DNA of 30,278 bases. Origin: an uncultured Clostridia bacterium (lineage in GTDB: Bacteria; Bacillota_A; Clostridia; Oscillospirales; Oscillospiraceae). The notes beneath the pieces are model-generated. The model saw only the letters and a program-made list of their open reading frames with translations, was not told where the DNA came from and did not search any database. Numbering within the stretch: the stretch's first letter is position 1; each line of letters opens with the position of its first letter. The translations under genes were made by a program, and so were the position numbers. This document shows, one piece after another, positions 7,420 through 13,836 of this stretch. The stretch is taken from assembly GCA_949289625.1 (NCBI GenBank), contig CASEPH010000310.1:1-30278 (forward strand), read 5' to 3'.

Positions 7420-8661
7420 TTATGCAACGGGCGTTTCTTCCTGACGACGTTCCACCTTGACTTCTTCCACACGGCGATCATTGGTGGCCGTTACTGTGAC
7501 CGTCAAATCCCCGTAGACAAAGGAATCACCAGGGTCGGGGATTTTTCTCAGCTGCTCCATGACCCAACCGCCCAGGGAGTTGCTGTCCGAATCCGGGGCA
7601 ATGTGGAACATATCGCAAAAGCTGTCCAGACTGACGCTGCAATCCACCAAATAGGTGCTGGAATCCTGCTGGCGGAAGGGCTCCTCTATCTCATCATGCT
7701 CATCCCAGATTTCGCCCACCAGCTCCTCCAGAATGTCCTCCATGGTGACAATGCCCAGGGTTCCGCCATATTCATCTACCACAATGGCCACATGGGACTT
7801 CCTGTGCTGCAGTTGCTGCAGCAGGCAATCCAGCTTCTCCGTCGGCGGCACGTAAATCGGCTCTGTCATAATGTCCGCCACAGCGGCATCCGTAATACCG
7901 GTGCCAATATAAAAGTCCTTCTGGCAAAGGATGCCCACAATCTGGTCGATATTTTCCCGATAGACCAGGAGTCTGGAAAACTGGGTTTCCTTAAATTTCT
8001 CTGCAATCTCCTCTTTGGTGGCTTCCAGACTGATGGCCTCCAGATCCACCCGATGGGTCAGAATATCCTGCGCCTCCATATCGCCAAAGGTCACCGCATT
8101 TTTCAGCAGTTCTCCCTCAGAGGCATCAATGGCCCCCTCCTGCTGGACCTCATCCAACAGAAGCAGCAGCTCATCCTGGGACATTTTGCTTTCGGCATTG
8201 GAACGAAAGATCTTGCTGACCAGCACCTTCCACTGCGAAAACAGGAAATTCAGTGGGGTAAGCACCAAAATCAGAGTTTTAATAATAGGCGCGGAAAACA
8301 TGGAAAAGGACTCCGCGTGATCCTTGGCAACGCTTTTGGGCGTGATCTCGCCGAAGATCAGTACCACTACCGTAACCACCACCGTGGATACTGTGGCACC
8401 AATGTCGCCCAGAGCCTGCACAAACAGCAGCGTACCGATGGACGCCACTGTAATATTCACAATATTGTTTCCGATCAGAATGGTGGAGATGAGACGGTCA
8501 TAATCTTCGGAAAGCTGATAAGCAATCTTTGCCCGGTAGTTTCCTTTTTCTGCAAGGGCTTTCAGCCTGGTCTTATTCGCAGAAGAAAAAGCGGTTTCTG
8601 TAGCGGAAAAATAAGCGGAAAGCACAACGCACATCACCATTGCGACTACGCATACAATCAT
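7420..8661 (-). CDS. CNNM/CorC-type membrane ion transporter with CBS pair
   Basis: 413 aa. The N-terminal CNNM (DUF21) membrane domain spans about 1-160 with the SAxETAFSS motif and GEITPKS. A Bateman module of two CBS domains (about 195-315) follows, then the small CorC_HlyC domain (about 330-410). Proteins of this family are called haemolysin-like in databases, but characterised bacterial members transport Mg2+, including Mg2+ efflux in Bacillus. AAAAGGAG precedes the ATG. The leader contains a 28-codon ORF overlapping a hairpin with a U7 tract, suggesting attenuation. No clear terminator follows, so readthrough into the hydrogenase leader is possible. Confidence 0.9.
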   Translation of the reverse strand: MIVCVVAMVMCVVLSAYFSATETAFSSANKTRLKALAEKGNYRAKIAYQLSEDYDRLISTILIGNNIVNITVASIGTLLFVQALGDIGATVSTVVVTVVVLIFGEITPKSVAKDHAESFSMFSAPIIKTLILVLTPLNFLFSQWKVLVSKIFRSNAESKMSQDELLLLLDEVQQEGAIDASEGELLKNAVTFGDMEAQDILTHRVDLEAISLEATKEEIAEKFKETQFSRLLVYRENIDQIVGILCQKDFYIGTGITDAAVADIMTEPIYVPPTEKLDCLLQQLQHRKSHVAIVVDEYGGTLGIVTMEDILEELVGEIWDEHDEIEEPFRQQDSSTYLVDCSVSLDSFCDMFHIAPDSDSNSLGGWVMEQLRKIPDPGDSFVYGDLTVTVTATNDRRVEEVKVERRQEETPVA

Positions 8662-8704
8662 ATCTGTTACTCCTTTTATTTGACTTGGTTTTTACCTAAA
8701 TAAC

Positions 8705-8743
8705 AAAAAAAGACATACTACTCCCGAAAAATGGGGGCAAGTA
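8705..8743 (-). terminator. Terminator-like hairpin in the CNNM leader
   Basis: An imperfect stem of minus-strand TACTT-(G)-CC with GGGAGTA (8736-8743 and 8719-8725; a GTACT/AGTAT alternative exists) is followed after 7 nt by T7. It lies before the CNNM gene and overlaps the end of the 28-aa leader ORF, whose stop codon is in the 3' arm. Confidence 0.5.
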
Positions 8744-8804
8744 CGCCATAATAATACCAAATCAAATTGTCAGGTTTATCGTCATCGCTACTGCCACTGT
8801 CCAT
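8718..8804 (-). CDS. 28-aa putative leader peptide with acidic/Pro stretch
   Basis: The ORF starts at an ATG 28 nt after the predicted transcription start, with AAGGAAGGTGAT upstream, and ends at TAG. The peptide begins MDSGSSDDDKPDN and continues LIWYYYGVLAPIFRE. The DDDKPD run at 7-12 recalls acidic and proline-rich leader peptides such as MgtL, where low Mg2+ destabilises translating ribosomes. The stop codon sits in the 3' arm of the terminator-like hairpin, so a ribosome finishing the peptide would cover it. A membrane microprotein is the alternative, given the hydrophobic middle. No protein-level evidence exists here. Confidence 0.55.
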   Translation of the reverse strand: MDSGSSDDDKPDNLIWYYYGVLAPIFRE

Positions 8805-8838
8805 AAGAAAATATCACCTTCCTTACGCTTTTTTGTTC

Positions 8839-8866
8839 ATTATAGCAGATACAGCAAAAATGTCAA
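8839..8866 (-). promoter_or_regulatory. Near-consensus sigma-A promoter of the CNNM gene
   Basis: TTGACA and TATAAT on the minus strand, with a 16-bp spacer and a TGC extension. The -35 overlaps the stop codon of the upstream 119-aa gene, so the CNNM unit has its own strong start. Confidence 0.85.
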
Positions 8867-9222
8867 GCTTCATCTGCCAGCACTACGCTGCGTGCCTGTT
8901 CTGATGGCTCTGTCTGATTCAAGCACCACTGTAGGACCGGAGCAAAATCAAATTCATCCAGTGCCTCCATCCGGTAGCCGCTGCAGGGACTGATCAGATC
9001 TCCTTCCACCACCACGGTCACATCGGTAATGGTTCCGTCTGCTGCATAATCCAGATAAATTCGATAGGCCCGATGAACATGGATGTCGTCCCGCGAGATT
9101 CCCACATCCTCCCCCCAGAAGGCCAGCATAGGTTTTCCCCAGCGCGTCTGCACCGGAGCATTCGCCCGAAGCCGACGGCCGACCAGCGCCGCTGCAAGTT
9201 TTTTATTGTAAACTACATCCAT
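8863..9222 (-). CDS. Hypothetical protein, 119 aa
   Basis: I do not recognise a family. The ATG at 9222 is chosen because GGGAGAAAGGAACT lies directly upstream and the promoter is 30-60 bp away; the longer in-frame ORF would start at the promoter. The protein looks soluble, with no signal peptide or membrane segment: a basic N-terminal part (KKLAAALVGRRLRANAPVQTRWGKP), then an alternating beta-rich region (DDIHVHRAYRIYLDYAADG, ITDVTVVVEGDLISP) and an acidic end. It is monocistronic or weakly linked to the CNNM gene. Codon use resembles its neighbours. Confidence 0.75.
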   Translation of the reverse strand: MDVVYNKKLAAALVGRRLRANAPVQTRWGKPMLAFWGEDVGISRDDIHVHRAYRIYLDYAADGTITDVTVVVEGDLISPCSGYRMEALDEFDFAPVLQWCLNQTEPSEQARSVVLADEA

Positions 9223-9252
9223 AGTTCCTTTCTCCCATTTTATTTTTATTGC

Positions 9253-9282
9253 ATTATAGCACATCTTTTTCGTATCAACCAA
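9253..9282 (-). promoter_or_regulatory. Promoter of the 119-aa protein gene
   Basis: On the minus strand TTGGTT, 18 bp and TATAAT with a TGC extension. A 7-bp inverted repeat ACCAAAG/CTTTGGT (9278-9295, loop of 4) overlaps the -35 and could be an operator. Confidence 0.65.
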
Positions 9283-9321
9283 AGCTTTCTTTGGTAAAAC
9301 CAGTTTTTTTCAGTTTTTATC

Positions 9322-9350
9322 TAGAAAAAATCGTAAATTTATGTTACAAT
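9322..9350 (+). promoter_or_regulatory. Candidate promoter of the DUF1538-PII operon
   Basis: TAGAAA, 17 bp, then TACAAT with a TGT extension. Downstream, in the expected 5' leader, is a 13-bp palindrome GCGTTT-G-AAACGC (9376-9388) that may be an operator or RNA hairpin. Confidence 0.5.
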
Positions 9351-9426
9351 AAAGTGGATCATTTAAATAGTTTTTGCGTTTGAAACGCTACTTTCGCTTT
9401 ACTTTTCAAGATAAAGGAGGTCCTTT

Positions 9427-10962
9427 TTGCGTCACAATCAACTTCTTACGGAAAAAATCAAGGAGTCTTTGGCAGCCGTTTTACCCATTACCGCCATTGT
9501 GCTCGTCATCAGCGTTACCATCGCGCCTCTGACGCCAGGTACACTGATTCTTTTTTTATTCGGCGCACTGCTGCTGGTACTGGGTATGGGTCTGTTTACC
9601 CTAGGGGTGGATATGTCCATGATCCCCATGGGAGACGGCATCGGCGTGGAGATCAGTAAAGCCAAACGTGTCGCACTCCCTTTGCTGATCTGCTTTATAT
9701 TGGGCCTGGTCGTAACCATTGCAGAACCAGATCTTCAAGTTCTGGCAGAACAGCTTCCCACAGTGGCAAACATGACCCTCATCCTTGCCGTTGCCATTGG
9801 AGTGGGCTTTTTCCTGGTGGTATCCCAAGTCCGCATGCTTTTGAATATCCCGCTGTCCTACACGCTGGTGTTTTTCTACGTACTGGTATTTGCCATGTCC
9901 TGGTTTGCACCAGATAGCTTTGTCCCTGCCGCCTTTGACTCCGGCGGCGTCACCACAGGGCCCATCACTGTTCCCTTCATCATGGCCCTGGGCATCGGCT
10001 TGGCCTCGATCCGAAGCGATAAAAACTCCAGCAGCGACTCCTTCGGCCTGATTGCCCTGTGTTCCATTGGCCCAATTCTGTCGGTGATGATTCTAGGCCT
10101 CGTGCTGCCTAATCTGGATGCAGCTTACACGCCGGTAGCCGTACCTGAATTACAGGATACCCGAGATGCTGCTCGTGTTTTTGTGGAGGAAATTCCTGCC
10201 TATCTGTCCGAAGTTTCTGTGGCACTACTGCCCATCATTGTAATTTTCGGCTTATTTCAGATCTTCTTCCGCCGGTTTCGCAAACACCAACTGGGAAAGA
10301 TCCTGGTAGGCCTTCTTTACACCTATGTGGGGCTTATTCTCTTCCTGGTAGGTGTCAACGTGGGCTTCATGCCTGCCGGCACCACCATTGGTTCCATTTT
10401 GGCATCCGGCGAAATGAATTGGCTGCTGATTCCCATTGGCGCACTGGTGGGTTATTTTATCGTCCGGGCGGAACCTGCGGTCCAAGTTTTGGCCCGGCAG
10501 GTGGAGGAGATCTCCAACGGCTCCATCACCCAGAAATCCATCAACTATGCCCTTTCCATTGGCATCGCCCTTTCGGTGGGTCTGGCCATGGTGCGGATCC
10601 TCACCGGAATTTCTATTATGTGGTTTTTGATTCCGGGGTATATTCTGTCCCTGGGCATGACTTTTTTCGTCCCGCAGATCTTTACCGGCGTAGCCTTTGA
10701 CTCTGGCGGCGTTGCCTCTGGTCCCATGACCACCACCTTTCTACTGCCTCTTGCCATGGGCGCATGTGAAGCCGTGGGCGGAAATGTGCTTACCGATGCC
10801 TTTGGTATTGTAGCGTTGGTTGCTATGACGCCCCTGTGCACCATTCAGCTTCTGGGATTGGCAGACCGACTGCGAGCCCGGGCCTCCGCCAAAGCCATGC
10901 ATATGGCCCTACAGGAAGAACTCAGTCAACTGGACGACGGCGTCATCTATTGGGAGGTGTAA
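9427..10962 (+). CDS. DUF1538 family multi-pass membrane protein with internal duplication
   Basis: 511 aa, starting at a TTG with AAAGGAGG six bases upstream. It has about 12 hydrophobic segments. Two halves repeat the same blocks: LGVDMSMIPMGDG near 60 and VGVNVGFMPAGT near 310; AEPDLQVLAEQ at 100 and AEPAVQVLARQ in the second half; AFDSGGVTTGPIT at 169-181 and AFDSGGVASGPMT at 423-435. Such a duplication, with Gly-rich re-entrant-like motifs, is typical of secondary transporters or channels. No substrate is known for DUF1538. The next gene, 3 bp downstream, is a PII-like protein, which implies regulation by a small-molecule sensor. Confidence 0.88.
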   Translation: MRHNQLLTEKIKESLAAVLPITAIVLVISVTIAPLTPGTLILFLFGALLLVLGMGLFTLGVDMSMIPMGDGIGVEISKAKRVALPLLICFILGLVVTIAEPDLQVLAEQLPTVANMTLILAVAIGVGFFLVVSQVRMLLNIPLSYTLVFFYVLVFAMSWFAPDSFVPAAFDSGGVTTGPITVPFIMALGIGLASIRSDKNSSSDSFGLIALCSIGPILSVMILGLVLPNLDAAYTPVAVPELQDTRDAARVFVEEIPAYLSEVSVALLPIIVIFGLFQIFFRRFRKHQLGKILVGLLYTYVGLILFLVGVNVGFMPAGTTIGSILASGEMNWLLIPIGALVGYFIVRAEPAVQVLARQVEEISNGSITQKSINYALSIGIALSVGLAMVRILTGISIMWFLIPGYILSLGMTFFVPQIFTGVAFDSGGVASGPMTTTFLLPLAMGACEAVGGNVLTDAFGIVALVAMTPLCTIQLLGLADRLRARASAKAMHMALQEELSQLDDGVIYWEV

Positions 10963-10965
10963 TCC

Positions 10966-11646
10966 ATGCAAGCATCCGTCAGCCCCATGCAGCTGTTGGT
11001 TTCCATTGTGGAACGGGGCAAAGGAATGGAAGTATCAAAAATTTACAAGACTTTTCACGTCACCCAGCACCTGCAATCTGCCGGTCGTGGAACTGCCGCC
11101 TCCCATCTTTTAGACACCCTGGGCTTTGGCACTGCCGAACGGGACATTGTGCTCAGCATTGCGCCCAAGGATACCATCCGGCAGCTCATGTATTATCTCA
11201 AGAATGAGGACCGTTCGGAACTGGAAGCCAAGGGTATTGCCTTTACAATGGACGTGTCAGGTCTGGGCACCATTTTGGCCGTAACACTCAGCCGCATAGA
11301 AGCCATGGACGCGGAAAGGGGAGAAATGATTATGGAACAGGACAACCGCCACCACCTGATTCTGGTGGCCGTCAATCAGGGCTATACCGACGCCGTCATG
11401 GATACGGCCCGGGCCGCAGGCGCCCGTGGCGGCACTGTGGTCCGAGCCCGATGGGTGGGAGCCGGTGAGATTGAGCAGTTTATCGGTATCACACTACAGG
11501 CCGAGAAGGAGATCCTGGCCATCGTAGCCACTGGCAAAGAGCGAAGCAGAATCATGGAGGAAATCAACCGGATTCATGGTCTGAAATCCTCGGCTCAGGC
11601 TGTGGTGATCTCTCTGCCCATTGACCATACCGCACGCCTAGATTAA
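10966..11646 (+). CDS. Tandem PII-like (GlnB/GlnK-fold) protein
   Basis: 226 aa with two ferredoxin-like PII-type units, about 8-110 and 128-222. Unit 2 is clearest: LILVAVNQGYTDAVMDTARAAG, then GGTVVRARWVGAGE and KEILAIVATGKERSRIMEEI. Unit 1 has the equivalent RGTAASHLLDTLGFGTAERD and IVLSIAPKDTIRQLMYYL. Classical PII T-loop uridylylation (Tyr51) is not visible. PII-family proteins bind nucleotides and small effectors and often control a neighbouring membrane transporter, as GlnK does AmtB. The gene follows the DUF1538 stop by 3 bp (GGGAGGTG overlapping its end), so the two are translationally coupled and probably act together (inference). Confidence 0.82.
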   Translation: MQASVSPMQLLVSIVERGKGMEVSKIYKTFHVTQHLQSAGRGTAASHLLDTLGFGTAERDIVLSIAPKDTIRQLMYYLKNEDRSELEAKGIAFTMDVSGLGTILAVTLSRIEAMDAERGEMIMEQDNRHHLILVAVNQGYTDAVMDTARAAGARGGTVVRARWVGAGEIEQFIGITLQAEKEILAIVATGKERSRIMEEINRIHGLKSSAQAVVISLPIDHTARLD

Positions 11647-11652
11647 CGTTCC

Positions 11653-11691
11653 GCGGCACCCGGAAGAAATCCGGGTGCCGCAGATTTTTTT
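11653..11691 (+). terminator. Intrinsic terminator after the DUF1538-PII operon
   Basis: A perfect 12-bp GC-rich stem (11653-11664 with 11670-11681) and a 5-nt loop are followed closely by T7. Confidence 0.95.
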
Positions 11692-11720
11692 GCGTAGAAC
11701 GGTGTAAATTCCCGAAAAAG

Positions 11721-11759
11721 TATGATATGATAACAACGCATTGACTGCACAAACGTCAA
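11721..11759 (+). promoter_or_regulatory. Possible promoter and operator region of the flavoenzyme gene
   Basis: Two overlapping TATGAT hexamers (11721 and 11726) are -10 candidates without a good -35. Downstream is an inverted repeat TTGAC-N9-GTCAA (11741-11759), immediately before the ribosome-binding site, which may be a repressor site. Confidence 0.35.
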
Positions 11760-11777
11760 AGAAAGGAGCTCTTTTTT

Positions 11778-13766
11778 ATGAAAAATCCATATCCCCATTT
11801 GCTGTCCCCTCTGAAGGTGGGGAAATTCATTCTGAAAAACCGGATGCAGTCCTCCAACTCTCTGCCCCATTTCTCCCAGGGCCCGGAGGAGTATCCTGCG
11901 GAAGCCACCATGGCCCACTTCATTGGCCGTGCCCGCACCGGCGCAGCCTTTGTGACCTTTGCCGGCATGGACGATAACATTGAAAATCCCCCTCTGCCGG
12001 ATACCTTGGATGTATCCCATTTCCCGGATTTCGACATCCACAACCCCAAATGTCAGAACTACCTGGTAGAGATGATCGAGGCCATGCACTACACCGGCTC
12101 TCTGGTCAGCGGCTCCCTGTTCTCCGCCAACAAGAAATATCGCTACACCAACGAGGAGGGCGTGGAGGAAATCATCGACGCCAATCCACCCATTGATCTG
12201 GGCCTGGGGGCCACCTCCATGATGTATCAGTTTGTGGGCGACGAGATTCCCGCTGAAAACCTCTACAAGATCGCCAAGAGCTATGGTCAGCGCGCCGCCT
12301 TCTACAAGCGGCTAGGCTTTGACGCTGTGACCATCCATATGTCCTACCGGGCCCAGCTTCCCGGTCAGTTGCTGTCTCCCCTCAGCAACCGTCGTACCGA
12401 CGAGTTTGGCGGCAGCTTTGAGGGCCGCTGCCGGTTCCCCCTGCTGATGCTGGAGGAGGTCAAAAAAGCAGTGGGCAACGATATGCTCATCGAGATTCAG
12501 TTCTCCGCAGAGGAGCCCGAAGGCGGCTACACCATCGAAGAGGGCATCGAGTTCCTGAAGTTGGCCCAAAAGTATGTGGACATTGTGCAGGTCCGCTCTG
12601 CCGAGGGTGACCCCAACCATCCCATTCCCTTTGAGCTTAACCCCACCCCCTTCCTGGAACTGGCCGGTAAGATCAAGGCCGCTGGCCTGGATTTCCTGGT
12701 GAGCAACGTGGGCGGCTACTTCGATCCCGACATCGCCGACAAGGCCATCGCCGAGGGCAAGCTGGATCTGGTGGCCATGGCCCGGGCCTGGATCTCCAAC
12801 CCCAACTATGGCGAGCTGCTCTACGCTGGACGGAAGGACGATATTGTTCCCTGCCTGCGCTGCAACAAGTGCCATGGCCGGGGCAAGAACGATATTATGA
12901 CCACCTGCTGCTCTGTCAACCCCAAGTTCGGCTTTGAAATGGTGGATCGGTATGTAGTCACCCCGCCGGAGGATTCCAAGACCATTGCCATCATCGGCGG
13001 CGGTCCCGGCGGTATGCGGACGGCCCTCTATCTGGCAGACCGGGGCCACAAGGTTACCATCTACGAAAAAGAGGCGGAGCTGGGCGGCGCCATCAAGCAC
13101 GCAGACTACATTCCCTTCAAATGGACCCTGCGGGACTACAAGAACTATCTGATCCATCAGGTACATAAAAAAGGCATCAAAGTGGTGCTGAATACCGCCG
13201 CCACTCCCGAAATGGTGGAGGATCGGTACGATGTGGTCATTGCCGCCGTGGGCGCTCAGCCCATCGTGCCCCGGATTCCCGGTGCGGACGGCGCAAATGT
13301 CACCGTGGCCACCGATGCCATCATGCACAAGGAGAAAATCGGCAAGAACGTGGTTGTCATCGGCGGCGGTGAGGTCGGCGTGGAAACCGGTATGTTCCTG
13401 GCCCAGAACGGCCACGAGGTCACTGTGGTGGAGATGCGGGACGAGTTGGCCGCAGATACCACCGTCATGCACTACCGCTCCATGTTCTCCGCTGCCTGGG
13501 AGGCCATCCCCACCTTCCACTATGTGCTCAACGCCACTGCCAAGGAAATCACAGCGGATCATGTGACTTACACCGACAAGGACGGCGTGGATCACGATCT
13601 GCCCGCAGATTCCGTGGTACTCAGCGTGGGCATGCGCTCCAAGTCCGACGAGGCCCTCAGCTTCTATGGCACCAACCCCGGCTTCTACATGGTGGGCGAC
13701 TGCCGCAAGCCCGGCACCATCCAGACCACCAACCGTAGTGCCTATGTGACAGCGAATAACATCTAA
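11778..13766 (+). CDS. Old-yellow-enzyme/2,4-dienoyl-CoA-reductase-type NADH:flavin oxidoreductase
   Basis: 662 aa. Residues 1-345 form the FMN-binding TIM barrel with the substrate-site segment IHMSYRAQLPGQLLSPLSNR. A cysteine cluster for a [4Fe-4S] centre follows (C359, C362, C365 and C377 or C378). The C-terminal half has an FAD fold (GGGPGG near 407-412) and an NAD(P)H fold (VVVIGGGEVGVETG). This architecture serves FadH, 2-enoate reductases, the bile-acid enzymes BaiCD/BaiH and other gut ene-reductases that saturate C=C bonds with NAD(P)H. The substrate cannot be decided. AAAGGAG precedes the ATG. The gene stands alone between terminators. Confidence 0.9.
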   Translation: MKNPYPHLLSPLKVGKFILKNRMQSSNSLPHFSQGPEEYPAEATMAHFIGRARTGAAFVTFAGMDDNIENPPLPDTLDVSHFPDFDIHNPKCQNYLVEMIEAMHYTGSLVSGSLFSANKKYRYTNEEGVEEIIDANPPIDLGLGATSMMYQFVGDEIPAENLYKIAKSYGQRAAFYKRLGFDAVTIHMSYRAQLPGQLLSPLSNRRTDEFGGSFEGRCRFPLLMLEEVKKAVGNDMLIEIQFSAEEPEGGYTIEEGIEFLKLAQKYVDIVQVRSAEGDPNHPIPFELNPTPFLELAGKIKAAGLDFLVSNVGGYFDPDIADKAIAEGKLDLVAMARAWISNPNYGELLYAGRKDDIVPCLRCNKCHGRGKNDIMTTCCSVNPKFGFEMVDRYVVTPPEDSKTIAIIGGGPGGMRTALYLADRGHKVTIYEKEAELGGAIKHADYIPFKWTLRDYKNYLIHQVHKKGIKVVLNTAATPEMVEDRYDVVIAAVGAQPIVPRIPGADGANVTVATDAIMHKEKIGKNVVVIGGGEVGVETGMFLAQNGHEVTVVEMRDELAADTTVMHYRSMFSAAWEAIPTFHYVLNATAKEITADHVTYTDKDGVDHDLPADSVVLSVGMRSKSDEALSFYGTNPGFYMVGDCRKPGTIQTTNRSAYVTANNI

Positions 13767-13788
13767 TTTTCTTTGGCCCAAAAACAGT

Positions 13789-13817
13789 GCCCTGGGAATG
13801 CATTGCATTCCCAGGGC
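13789..13817. terminator. Bidirectional terminator between convergent genes
   Basis: A perfect 13-bp stem (13789-13801 with 13805-13817) has a 3-nt loop. A short T-rich stretch follows on the plus strand, and T5 a few bases after the stem on the minus strand, serving both the flavoenzyme and the lipoprotein gene. Confidence 0.8.
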
Positions 13818-13836
13818 CATTTTCTATCTACAATTT

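Noticed and set aside
12312..13820. A 502-codon minus-strand frame opposite the flavoenzyme
   Set aside because: It is antisense to clear FMN, Fe-S and FAD motifs and runs into the terminator; no start signal.
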